DNA of 64,000 nt, from assembly GCA_035772735.1 (NCBI GenBank), contig JASDFA010000016.1:172179001-172243000 (forward strand). Reading direction: 5' to 3'. Positions within the stretch are counted from its first letter, which is position 1, and the number at the start of each line of letters is the position of its first letter. Below are positions 1 to 10,963 of this stretch, in pieces. This DNA is from Datura wrightii. Lineage: Eukaryota > Streptophyta > Magnoliopsida > Solanales > Solanaceae. A program made the translations under genes and the position numbers. A model generated the notes under the pieces. It was given only the letters and a program-made list of their open reading frames with translations, did no database searches and was not told where the DNA came from.

Positions 1-543
1 CTACAGGTTCAATCAGTCAGGTTCTGAGACCTCCCTAGTAGTCGTTCAGACTTAGCAGAGTGGTCAGCTCCCTTCTTTTGGAGTTTCCATACTTTCGAGG
101 TTTGTCTGATTTTTGCTGTCAAGTTTTTGGGTAGGTCGGGGCCCTGTCTCGTCCAGTAACTTATTCTATAGAGGCTTGCAGACTATGGGTTGTATTTGAC
201 AGGAGTGTTGGCTGTGTGGGCCTAGTTGTATTATCAGTTGGAAGCCTTGTTGGCTCATATATGTGCGCCTTTCTTCCTTTTGATATGATTTAGACAGCAT
301 GGTGGTCTTGTCGGCCCGTATAGAATGATATTATTATTGCAACCTTTGGGTTAACTGATTTTTGCGTAGGTGTTATGTTGCGGCCTTCTCGGCCTAAGGC
401 TATGTTTTGAGCTGAGATATAGCTGATTGTTTTCTTGAATATGTGTTGTTAGTATACACCAGAAGTGTATATGTCTAGCTAGGTCAGCTCAGGGTCCATT
501 GCGTCATTAGGTGCCAGTTACGCCTCTTAAGGTGGGGCATGAC
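1..543 (+). repeat. 3' portion of Tekay-like 5' LTR
   Basis: Aligns along its whole length with the end of the complete LTR at about 19762-20292, with scattered substitutions. It ends in GACA at 543, directly before the primer binding site, so it is the downstream part of the 5' LTR. The upstream part is outside the window. Confidence 0.85.
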
Positions 544-548
544 AAACT

Positions 549-560
549 TGGTATCAGAGC
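549..560 (+). other. Primer binding site, initiator tRNA-Met type
   Basis: TGGTATCAGAGC lies 5 bp after the LTR end. This is the usual site complementary to the 3' end of initiator tRNA-Met, used by Tekay-type and many other plant LTR elements to prime minus-strand cDNA. It fixes the LTR boundary and the plus orientation. Confidence 0.9.
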
Positions 561-1665
561 AACATCGCATCCTAGGGAGTTTGCAATTCGTGTCTAGTTG
601 AGTCTTGTTTGTAGATGTATTGTGCACCACATTTTATAAGAAGAAAGCTACGATGCATGATTGTATGGTTACCCTTCTTCTTCTCAAATCGTGCGTTAGA
701 GCTGAGTCTTACAAGGATAAGTTCTTGAGCTCGTTATTACTATCTGTATAAAAAAATAATTCTTACGAGGCAGATCACTGTCAATCAGATACTAGATATA
801 GTAGCAGGAGCAAGTACATGGAATTTTTAAAGAGGAAACATCCTCTTGGTCTCCTCAGCTTCTCCATTATATTAAGAGCCTCTGGTGACTATAGAATTGT
901 CGGTGCTACTTCCAACTACTCCCCTTTTCATCTGATTAAGATTGAGGAGTATAGTACATATGTTGGTTCACTTAGTAACAGTTCAGCAATAAACAAGGAT
1001 ATAAATTAATTTTAGATCACCTGAAAGGTACGGAAGGTTGTGAAATTGTGAGATTCTTACTTTATGCCCTCCAGAGTTTGTCAGGCCTCATACCTTAGCC
1101 CCACTATGGAATGGTATGTTCATTTCTCAACTCCTAGCCTTTTCTCAGTTTAGAAAAGGGCGTAAATGTTGGCAGTATGTTATCAAGGATAAATAGCAAA
1201 AGAAGGCTAGACTCATTGATTCCTTTGAGATGTTATAAAAGTGGTCAAAAACCATAGTACTTAAATAGGCCACCTAGGCATTCACTACAGTAAATTCAAG
1301 ATAACAGGTAAGACTGTCAGGGGCAGTCAAGTACATACAAAAATCCATAAGCAATAGATTTCCAGCAGTAGAAAAGCTCAGGTCAAATCAGATTAATTCC
1401 ACCGTATTGTGATGATGGTGGTAGGGAATACCTGGAGAATTACAACTAGGGTCCCCCAACTTGTTATGTTGAATAATAGAGAGGTTATATGTGAGAACCA
1501 GCTCGAGTAGGGGTCAGGATAATATGGGTCAGTAGACTTGGCTAGTAGTATCCTTGCCAGTATGGCATATGGGGCATGGATCCCGAACTTTAGCACACAG
1601 AGGTAAGGGCAAGACAGGAGCACTTAGTTCTGGAAAGACCAGAACCACACCTAGGGATTAGCAGG
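561..1665 (+). pseudogene. Decayed gag region of Tekay-like element
   Basis: No long frame survives. Short plus-strand frames (for example 818-1009) sit where gag should be. Near 1400-1640 a broken CCHC-like pattern can be traced, then the sequence jumps directly into the RT connection region. Protease and most of RT are therefore missing, probably by internal deletion. Assignment to gag is by position and weak motifs only. Confidence 0.4.
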
Positions 1666-2335
1666 TTGATAGTACTTGGAATCGTCGCCAGATGTCGAGA
1701 TATGAGCATTCAAGTTAACTCACAGAAGGTAGAGGCCGTAAAGACTTGGCCCAGACCCATAACTCCAATCAAAGTTTGCATCTTTCTAGGGTTAGCTAGG
1801 TATTACAGAAGGTTTGTGAAAGGATTCTTTGCCCTATCAACATCATTGACGAGGCTGACTCAGAAAACAACTAAGTTCCAATGGACTGAGGCTTGGGAGT
1901 AGAGTTTCTAGGGGTTGAAAGAAAGATTGACATCCGCACCAGTATTAGCCTTGCCAGAGGGTTTATAGGGCTATGTTGTATATTGCGACGCTTCAAGCAT
2001 TGGGTTAGAATGTGTTTTTGATGCAGCACGACAAGGTGATTGCTTATGCCTCGAGCCGGCTAAGGAAGCATGAGAAAAACTATCCTACCCATGATTTAGA
2101 ATTAGCTGCAGTTATTCATGCTCTAAAGATTTGGAGGCATTATTTATATGGTATTCATGTTCACATCTTCACTGACCAGAAGAGCCTCCAGTATATTTTC
2201 AAGCAGAAGAGTTGAACTTGCGACAACGTCGTTGGCTTGAGTTGCTAAAGGACAACGATGTAGATATCTTGTATCATCCAGGGAAGGCTAACATTGTAGC
2301 TGATGCCCTTAGTTGCAAATCCATGGGAAGCCTAT
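1666..2335 (+). pseudogene. RT connection and RNase H of Tekay-like element
   Basis: 1666-1902 gives the end of RT: the motif FLGLARYYRRFVKGF, which follows the palm and thumb in Ty3/gypsy polymerases. After a stop (about 1902) and a frameshift near 2010, RNase H continues: YCDAS with a catalytic Asp, then [20 protein letters not shown] (DLEL carries a conserved acidic residue), then [11 protein letters not shown] with another conserved Asp. A stop replaces the residue after FKQK at about 2214. RNase H would remove the RNA strand during reverse transcription. The RT palm with its YVDD box is absent. Non-functional. Confidence 0.8.
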
Positions 2336-3050
2336 CATATATGAGACTAGAAAAGAGAGTTGGATCGAGAGCTGCACCAGTTGGCTAGTTTAGGAGTCCG
2401 ATTAATGGACTCAAATGATAGTAGGGTTGTGATTCAGAATACTGCAGTGTCATCTCTATTTGTGGAGGTGAAAGAGCGACAATATGAAGACCCTATCCTA
2501 GTACATCTTAGAGGAAAGGCTTAGCAGGATGGGTTTTTGGCCTTTGAGGTAACAGGAGATAGAGTCTTGAGGTTCAGAGGTCGACTCTGTGTTCCAGATG
2601 TGGCAGGCTTCACGAGCAAATTATGGTAGAGGTACATTATTCCTATTATTGTCTTCACTCAAGTTTGAAGAAAATATATCATGATACAAAGGAGATCTAC
2701 TGGTGGCATAGGATGAAGAAAGATATTCTTGAGTTTATATCACAGTGTCCCAATTTCCAATAGGTAAAAGTCGAACATCAGAAGTCGGGCGAGCTGACTC
2801 AGGAGATAGTCATGGCTATATGGAAATGGAAAGCTGTCAATATAGATTCTTTTATAGGTTTACCTCGTACCAGACATAAATTTGACTCTATTTGGGTCAT
2901 TATTGACAGGGTGACGAAATCAACCTATTTCTTTCCAGTCAGGACTACGTTCTTAGCTGAAGATTATGCTGAGTTGTACATTAAAGAGATAGTCCGACTG
3001 CATAGTGTCCCATGGACTATCATTTCTAACAAAGGGGCCCAGTTCATAAC
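2336..3050 (+). pseudogene. Integrase N-terminal and core, 5' part (split by an LTR)
   Basis: A zinc-finger remnant lies at about 2600-2780. The catalytic core frame runs 2812-3050: the motif IDSFIGLPRTRHKFDSIW contains the first catalytic Asp, and the second Asp position in the SDRG-type motif has become SNKG (Asp to Asn). The reading frame stops at GAQFI, where an Athila-like LTR begins at 3051. It resumes at 4654 with the matching continuation (TRFRKTFQKGLGTQL), which proves interruption by insertion. Confidence 0.85.
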
Positions 3051-4653
3051 TGATAATGCTCAAACCACACCTCTTACTGAAGTATGAAACAGACGTTTTC
3101 AATAAAGAACCCAACTAGAGGTTTGGGTTGAACCCATAGGTAATATGGAAGAACTAGATTACAGCCAGTAAGTGAACTTGTGAGGTAGTTACTTCAAAAT
3201 TGGGGGGGGGGGGGTCCTAAAGAAAACCAATAATAAAAACAATTATCAAAATTATGGTTTTGAATCAATATTAAAGGATAACTAGGGTTTGTGTTCCCCA
3301 TGGGTTCATAACTGCTTTGGTATACACTAGTGATTATCACCAATACTTACTTATAGAACTGATAACTTAGGTTCATTCAAACGACTGACCAGTCCCTATT
3401 GAATGACTACACTCAATCACTCGACCAAGTCTCGTGAGCGGTTTCAAACTATCCATTATCACTAAGTTTCAGATTTAACTATCCTGCGATCACAGCTCAA
3501 GTTAATGTAATGATTATCAAAATCAATGCTCTGTTGTAATTCTCTTTTCCTAATCTTTACCTCTTAGTCCTAAGAAAGTAAAGAATTCGGGCATGTCCTG
3601 ATGTTGCACACCGTTAAGAAATGTTTAAGCATGAAGACAATACAATATAAGTATTTTGTATTGGTTTCAAAATCACTTTGTACAACCCTAGATTGTTAAT
3701 CCACCATGGTTCCCACAACCCCAGCTATGGAGGTTTTAGCCTCTCATAGTTGTAAGGTTGTGAATTGTATTCATGATCAAGAACATAAATCAATACTTAC
3801 AAGAATGAATGATAAAAATACTTCCTTTAATTAATCACCAAAATCTTGAAGAACAAGTAGCAAGTACAAGAAGAATTCAAAAGAAATGGTTGATCACAAG
3901 TCAAATCAACTCAATTCTCTCTTTCTCTCCTCAAAATCTCTTCTCTCTTGAACTCTACTCTGTCTCCAGAAAATAAAACCTAAAATGTATTTATACAGAT
4001 ACAAGAATCCTTTTCCTAGGCTAACAGGATGAATTTCCATATCTGATTCCACATTCATCACGAGCCAACCTACGATCCGTAGCAGCATCCTACGACCCGT
4101 AGCTTCCTTTCGTACCTTGCATGGTTGGCTGAATTTTGGCTAAGTGTTGGATCCTTCTACGATTCATACCTCCATCCTTCTTTTCGTACTGAGCTCCCGT
4201 GGTTGATTCTGAAACTCTGGAATTCTTCTGAAGATCATCACGACCGTCATGGTACGACTCGTACCTTCTTCCCACGGTTCGTACTTTCTTTCCGTAGTAG
4301 GAGTCAACCTCTTATGCAAATTTTTTGGACTTTGTCACAACTTCATCACCACGAATCGTACTATCTTGGTATGACTCGTATTGAGACTTGGACATTGCAT
4401 CTCTTTAACTCTAGCCTTCTGCAATTTTTCATGACCATCAATACGACTCGTAGGACCTTCCTATGGCTAGTACTGTGGTCTGCATTTTGAGCATATTTTG
4501 CATACTTCAGGATTTCTTTTGCAATTTTTAGGTCCAACACCAATTTATCCTGAAACCAAAGGAAAAGTGCCTTATATCCACATAAACACACCTAAGTTCA
4601 TGCTATTTTCTTAGTTTTGAGCGTCAAAAGTGCAATAAATCCACAACACATCA
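3051..4653 (-). repeat. Solo LTR of Athila-like family Y inside the Tekay integrase
   Basis: Begins TGATAATGC and ends CACATCA, the rule-fitting ends of the Y family LTR (1603 bp). Flanks ATAAC (3046-3050) and ACAAC (4654-4658) fit a 5 bp target duplication with one C/T change. No internal sequence is present, so this is a solo LTR left by LTR-LTR recombination. Minus-strand TATA box at 3988-3995. A run of about 13 G at about 3201-3213 is a likely slippage or assembly-prone spot. Short frames here on either strand are not genes. Confidence 0.85.
3988..3995 (-). promoter_or_regulatory. TATA box of family Y LTR
   Basis: TATAAATA on the minus strand (CTGTATAAATAC context). The same box is found in the other Y-type LTRs at 15162-15169, 31000-31007, 48400-48407 and 53049-53056. 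It separates a U3 rich in GTACGASTCGTAC-like palindromes from the transcribed R/U5 side. Confidence 0.7.
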
Positions 4654-5490
4654 ACAACTAGATTCCGGAAGACATTCCAGAAAGGTTTGGGGACGCAGTT
4701 AACTTGAGTACAGTTTTTCATCCCTGGACAAATGTCCAAGATGAAGGAACGATTTAGACGCTTGAAGATATATTGCAGGCATGTGTGTTGGACTTCAAAT
4801 AAAGTTGGGATGATCACCTACCTCTTATTGAGTTTGCATATAATAAAAGATAACACTCTACCATTAAGATGGAACCTTATAAGGCTTTTTATGGGCAGAA
4901 ATGTAGGTCCCCCATAGGATGGTTTGAAGTAGCTGAGTTAGGGTTGATTAGACCCAACATGATACATCAGTCAGAAGAGAAAGTTAAGCTCATTGGAGAA
5001 TGTTTATTGATAGCCCAGAGTCGTCAGAAATCCTCAATGTACATAGAGACTTAAAGTTTGATGTTGATGACTGAGTGTTTCTGAAAGTCTCGCCTATGAA
5101 GGGCATTATGAGATTTAGAAAGAAGGGAAAGCTTATCCCTACATTCATTGGGCCATACCTGAATCTCCGGAAGATAGGCCAAATGGTCTATGAGTTAGAA
5201 TTGCCTCCAGGACTAGAATATGTTCATCTAGTTTTTAATGTAACGATGCTACAAAAGTATATAGAAGACCCTTCTCGGGTTGTCCCAGTCGAGGATATTT
5301 AGGTCACAGAGGAGTTTTCCTACGAGGAGGCTCCAATAGCTATACTAGATCGATAGGTACGCAGATTGAGGACCAAAGATGTAGCTTCTATTAAAGTCTT
5401 ATGAAGGAATAGAAATGTAGAAGAAATGACTTAGGAAGCTGAGGGCAACATGAGGTCTAGATAGCCTCACTTGTTCCAGTCTCTATGACG
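4654..5490 (+). pseudogene. Integrase 3' part and chromodomain-like tail (copy 1)
   Basis: Continues the split integrase: core end with the LEDILQACV-like motif, then the conserved block ending GQKCRSPIGWFEV (4869-5054), then the GPYL-type C-terminal domain (5075-5302: FLKVSPMKGIMRF, IGPYLNL, LELPPGLEYVHLVF). A chromodomain-like tail follows at about 5340-5480 with stops. Chromovirus integrases use such tails to target chromatin. Nonsense changes and frameshifts throughout. The paralogous copy is at 15828-16955. Confidence 0.8.
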
Positions 5491-5781
5491 ATAGCACACC
5501 GATTTAGACAGTTATGGTTGAGGGGAGATAGTTACTCAGATATTGGTTGTTGATTTTGTTAATATTGTTGTTGGTTTCTTACTTATTTATTGTGGAGCTA
5601 TGCTATATAGTTGGTTATTTCATCCTGTGATACGCCTATGTTGGACTTTTTTTACGTTTCAGATTTTCGGATAGTCCATATTACAGAGGAGATTCTGCCG
5701 AAAATTTTCTGGCAATGCCTAAGAAGTGAATCTCTTCAGATTGAATTACATTTGAGGACGAATGTCCCTAAGTGCGGATGA
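5491..5781 (+). other. 3' untranslated region and polypurine tract of Tekay-like element
   Basis: Non-coding between the chromodomain remnant and the LTR. The tract just before the LTR reads AAGTGCGGATGA here and AAGGGGGGATGA in the second copy (16944-16955). The second is the better-preserved polypurine tract that primes plus-strand synthesis. Confidence 0.7.
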
Positions 5782-6009
5782 TGTTACATGCCGTAAGTTT
5801 TCATCATTTAGTCAACGTGTGCATGTGCATGTCGAGAGTTCTTAGAGTACGGCACATGCAGGAGAAGGGTGGAAGGAGGAATGGGTGAGCGTGTCATCGA
5901 GCAAGCAGGTGGAAAGAGGCCGGAGGCAGGCTGTAAAGGGAACCACATTGCAGTCCCCCTCCTACTCATGAATTGGCGCGCTACTCCCCTATTCCAGCGT
6001 AATGGGAGG

Positions 6010-6098
6010 TGCGCCATGGACCCCTGCCACCACCTCCAACATATATATATAGTGCACCACGGACCCCTGCCACCACCTCCCACACATATATATATAAG
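6010..6098 (+). promoter_or_regulatory. Duplicated promoter unit with TATATATA boxes in Tekay LTR
   Basis: Two tandem units of about 44 bp (6010-6052, 6053-6097). Each has GGACCCCTGCCACCACCTCC followed by an alternating TA tract. The same arrangement recurs in copy 2 at about 17185-17282, where TATAAAAG is at 17275-17282. Likely the LTR core promoter with an old tandem duplication. Confidence 0.55.
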
Positions 6099-7945
6099 TT
6101 GTGAGAGGTTCAAATCATTTTGAAATATTTCCCAAAATAGAGAACGGCTTAGGTGACTACTTCACGAGTTTTTCTTCAAATTGAAGCCAAATACGCTACC
6201 AAATCACGTTTACTTGCAAATTCTTCTTGGATAATGAATTTTTGGCCTATGAAAAATGTATCTGCGGAGTTAAAGCATTGAAATTGACTCGGATTGACAG
6301 AGCCCTATGGACTAGAAGCTGTAGAAATCATCTCTATCTAACACTAGTACGTCTACAAGTGATAGTAAGTACTTCTATCCTTCCAATCTATAAGAATTCG
6401 TAAGTTTTGGCCGAGTTGAACTCGTTGTGACTCATTGTCATTGTGATTTGCGGGATAAGGTTGCCGGACTACTTCTTGAAAGTGAATAGCCTTGTTTCCA
6501 TGACGTATGAGATAAGATACAAAGGGATTACAAGTTCTTAATCGAAACAGGATTCGTTGAGCAGAGTTCGGCAATTGAGGTATGCTAAAGCTAACCCCTT
6601 TCAGCAAGTTATTTTCATCGTATAGTTGATATGACTTGTACTTTAGTAGTAGTGCATGTTTATGTGTGTTATGGTTAGCTGCTACGAGTTGAATTGATGT
6701 TGTAGTACAGTATCCCTTGTCGAGATTACTTATTCTAACTTTGCCTCTCGTTAGAAGTGGCCTTGAGATTATTGATTCGTGTTGTTGCCGCCTAGATTGG
6801 CTAGTAATGTTTTGCTACCTTATTGAGGCCATAGAGGCCTTTGATTATCTGTTGAGCATACTTTGTTAAATTGGGCAGCATAGGACACAACTTGGTAATA
6901 TAACCTTCTGTTTTGACACCTCTATACATAGTAAAGCTCGCCTATAGGCTGTTACCTTGACACCTACAGGGTTAGAATCTTGGTAATACAATCTTACCTT
7001 CGTGTCAGTGGCACCAGGATTGCCTAATGGACTGGGTGGTAGGTTTCTAGGTGAACTACCTATTGCCAGTGACCATATAGCTTCATACGACTTACATCTT
7101 ATCGTATAGGTCGCTTAGGAAACCACCCTAGCTGATAGTAGTTTGATAGAGTATGTGATATCCTAAGTAGGAATCTTATCAGCTGCCAAGGGCTAAGGCC
7201 TTCTGCTACTCAAGTAGATTCCCACGTACATGTCGCCTAGAAGGATAAACTTAAATATACCTGTCTATAGGGCTACAAGTTGCTTACATAAACTATATGC
7301 TATCTGGATAGAGTAGATTGGCGCCTATAGAGCTAGAATCGTAGCATTATAGTTCTACCACTAGGTTAATAATTATTGTGGCTGTCTGTAAAGTTGTTAT
7401 GGGGGACTGCTTCGAATCATATCTTGTTATTAGCAGCCCTGTAGTCATTTTAGGTGAAAGAACCATATAGTTGGTCCCCTATGACTTTACTATTCTCTTA
7501 TAAGCCATTTTTACCGCTATGACATTCAGATTATCGTTCAAGTCACTCTGTACCCCGCCCCTTTTATTTCAAACTAGTTGATTCTATAATTATTTTTGTA
7601 ACTGTCTTGCTAGATATGGACACATACAATATGTTTATTGGATGTTGTGTAGGTTGTTTCAAGGGCAAGTAACAGTTGTGTTTAGGCCTAAGGGGCTATG
7701 CTACGCTCACCGAGCGATATGCGGAAATATAAATTAGGTCTCTTAGATGCTATACAGGATGGTTAAGGAGTGAAATATAATTATGAATTTCCTATGGAGC
7801 TATGTTGTGCTCACAGAGTAATATAAAGTCTAGAGTGACTATACTGAGGCCTGTATAGCCACTTGAAGTTCGGTGCCCTTACCGACTTCCTTTATGCCTG
7901 AGTTGGCATTACTGACCTTCAGAAGAGCTTTGTGTGTTTGGGGTG

Positions 7946-8062
7946 CAGTTACAGGAACCTAGAGGGCTCAGATACAGTTACAGGAGCCCAGAAGTCTCAG
8001 ATATAGTTACAGGTGCCCAGAAGGCTCAGATCTAGTTACAGGAGCCCAGAGGGCTCAAGATA
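7946..8062 (+). repeat. 29 bp tandem repeat, four copies, in Tekay LTR
   Basis: Units begin CAGTTACAGG and contain GCCCAGAGGGCTCAGAT. Four near-equal units in tandem. The homologous array in the other LTR copy starts at 19144. A related, looser repeat based on ATTGCCTAAGGGT follows at 8088-8180. Confidence 0.75.
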
Positions 8063-8251
8063 CTGATACAGGATCATGTGCTCACCATCAATTGCCTTAG
8101 GGTCTGTTTACGAAGATATAATGATTGCCTAAGGGTCTATTTACAGGTAGACATTCATTTCCCATAAAGGGTTAGTTACAGTTGAGCTATAGAATAGCGC
8201 ACAGATGTATGTTGATTGTCTGTGTAGGGCTAGTTCAGGTACACATTGATT

Positions 8252-9296
8252 CAGGCATGTCCTAATGTTGCGCACCGTTAAGAAACATCTAAGCATGAAT
8301 AGAATACAATATAAGTATTTTGTATTGGTTTTGAAATCACTTTGTGCAACCCTAGCTTGTTAATCCACCATGGTTCCCGCAACCCTAGCTATAGAGGTTT
8401 TAGCCTCTCATAGTTGTAAGGTTGTGAATTGTATTCATAATTAAGAACATAAATCAATACTTAAAAGAATGAATGAGAAAAACACTTCCTTTAATTAATC
8501 ACCAAAATATTGAAGAACAAGTAGCAAGTACAAGAAGAATTCAAGAAACGGTTGATCACAAGTCAAATAAACTCAATTCTCTCATTCTCTCCTCAAAATC
8601 TCTTCTCTTTCGAACTCTACTCTGTCTCCAAAAAAATAAAACCTAAAACATATTTGCACAGACACAAGAATCCTTTTTCTAGGCTAACAGGATGAATTTC
8701 CATATCTCGTTCTGCATTCATCACGAGCCAACCTATGATCCGTAGCAGCATCCTATGACCCGTAGCTTCCTTTCATACCTTGCATGGTTGGCTGAATTTC
8801 TGCTAAGGGTTGGATTCTGGTATGATTCATACCTCCATCCTACGATCTGTACTGAGCTCCCGTGGTTTAATTCTGAAACTATGGAATTCTTTTAGTGTTT
8901 ATCACGACCTTCATGGTACGACTCGTACCTTCTTCCCATGGTTTGTACTTTCTTTCCGTAGTAGGAGTTAGCCTCTTATGCAAATTTTCTAGATTTTGTC
9001 ACGACTTCATCACCACAACTCGTACTAAGACTGTACATTGTATCTCTTCAACACTAGCCTTCTGCAATTTTTTACGGCCATCAGTACGACTCGTAAGACC
9101 TTCCTACGACTCATACTGTGGTCTGAACTTTGAACATATTTTGTATACTTCAGGCTTTCTTTTGCAATTTTTAGGTCCAACACCAATTTATCCTGCAACC
9201 AAAGGAAAAATGTCTTATATCCACATAAACAAACCTAAGTCCATGCTATTTTCTTAGTTTTGAGCATCAAAAGTACTGTAAATCCACAACACATCA
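8252..9296 (-). repeat. 3' LTR of Y1, truncated
   Basis: Inner end CACATCA at 9296, adjoining the polypurine tract. The outer roughly 540 bp are missing because of the junction with Tekay LTR at about 8244-8256. The TATA box position is mutated (about 8650). Confidence 0.8.
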
Positions 9297-10963
9297 ACAC
9301 CCTCAACTTAAGACTTTTGCATGTCCTCAGGCAAAGAAAAGAAAAACTAAACACGACACTCAACTAGAAAATAGACTTAAGATACTACAACTAATATCCA
9401 AACAAAACTTTCACTTTCTATATAAACTCTATTGACCCTTTCTCATGGAACAACATCAGCTAATGCATTACAAGAAACCTCAAAACATCATAAACAGGGA
9501 TCAAAACATGTCATCCATTTATCAACAATCAATCAAGTCCTCCTAAATGTTTTCCACACAGACCAATGGTAAAAGCAAACATAATCCATGTACCCTCACA
9601 CAAATAAAGTCCCCATTCAGATATGAGATGTCAAACATAATATGGGACTAAACAAGTAGGCAGTCACTCTCACAAAGAAGTTACAAGTATTATGTGTCAG
9701 ATACCATAGGTTTGCCCTTATTTTCTCTGCTTTGGTTTATCAGATGGTCAAGTTAGGATCACTGCAGGACTTAGTATGGCTTGTAATGTAGGCTCAGGGC
9801 TGGACATGGTAAATATGGAAGATTTTATAAGTGATTATCCCTTCCTTGGCACTACATACATTGGCTACACCATTCACCTATTTCACCCTTTTACTCTTTC
9901 ATTCTCTTTTAGTCCCCTTTTACCTCTTTTTACACATTTGCATGAGTGTGGTGAGTTTTCGACTTTTTTAACATTTTGATTTTATTTTGAAACTTGTTTT
10001 TCAAGATTCTCAAAATGTTTCATCTTTTTTTTTCTTTTTATCTCACCATACCTCATTTTTCACCATTTCTTTTTCTCTTTTCTTTTCCTTTCTTCTGTTC
10101 CCACCATTTACGCACCACTACTCTATCCACCCTTAACTTAAGCATTTTACTTATGTTGAGGTTCAGAATATCCAAGGAAGGACCAGGGCCAAAACAGGTT
10201 CATCGTAATAAAAAATGGGTACTGTTAAATGGTAAATCAAAGAAACATGGTCATTTTAGGCTCAAACTTGGGATCAAGGGATTCATGCAACTTTGGTAGG
10301 GTAATATAGGCTAAAAGTGAGCTAAACAAAAATGACCTATGATCATATCCTAACCAACCATTCTTAGCCTATGCAAAGACCAACCAGGTAAGTTCTAGAT
10401 CTTCAACACAATACCGAACTGAATACTATACCTCACTCACACATGGTATATGAACTATTTTCACCTCACCTGTCTGGTTTATACATGGCTTAACAAGACT
10501 ACTCATATTGACAAACTAAATGACATCAAAAGATCCACAACAATCATGTATGTTGTCACAAATACAAAGCTAATGCATCAGAAAATTTTTAAACAGGGTC
10601 AAATTTTTTTTCAAAAACCAAAACTAATGCATTTTTATTGGCTAAGTACTCCTAAACTACTTTCTAATTAAACAAAAATCACAAACTAAAAAAAATAAAA
10701 ATCCTACACATGTCGGTTCTACTAGATAGCATGCCTGAGGAAAAAGAAACACGACAAGAAAAACCCTCAAACGAATCAAAAATTCCAAAAATCACAAGTA
10801 TACCCCCTCCCCTTTTTGACAAGTAAGCGTCGTCCCCGAAGCATCATCTATAAGAACATAGGGAAGAGAACATACCTGGGCTACTCAGACTTCACCTTCC
10901 ATGGGTTGCCTCCCATGCTGCGCCTGATTTAACGTCGCGGCATGACATGACTTTTATGATTCC
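9297..10963 (-). other. 3' non-coding region of Y1 with polypurine tract
   Basis: No convincing gene. The polypurine tract is at 9297-9316 (minus strand AAGTCTTAAGTTGAGGGTGT). A hairpin conserved with Y2 and Z1 lies at 10131-10161. Another at 10900-10917 (CATGGG/CCCATG) lies just past the end of integrase. Pyrimidine-rich low-complexity sequence (9880-10110) produces spurious frames. Confidence 0.6.

Larger units (their letters stand above)
5782..8251 (+). repeat. Tekay-like LTR, truncated (copy 1)
   Basis: Starts TGTTACATGCCGTAAG and aligns with the complete LTR at 16956-20292 until about 8243 (GCTAGTTCAG), then breaks into family Y LTR sequence. The last roughly 0.85 kb of the LTR is missing. 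Contains a duplicated TATA region (6010-6098) and a 29 bp tandem array (7946-8062). Confidence 0.85.

Noticed and set aside
3200..3213. G homopolymer in the solo LTR
   Set aside because: The Y1 LTR has a short G run here. Slippage or sequencing error is enough; no G-quadruplex claim is warranted.
7946..8062. CRISPR-like repeat array
   Set aside because: Units are directly adjacent without spacers, inside a plant LTR. Ordinary tandem repeat.
8895..9257. 120 aa plus-strand frame, with relatives at 4125-4490 and 15423-15788
   Set aside because: It recurs only because the Y LTR recurs. It is antisense to LTR transcription, lies in the palindrome array, and has no domain.
9994..10299. 101 aa plus-strand frame rich in Phe and Ser
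   Set aside because: Translation of a pyrimidine-rich tract in the Y1 3' region. Similar frames in Y2 (32309-32640) and Z1 (51396-51761, minus) come from the same tract.
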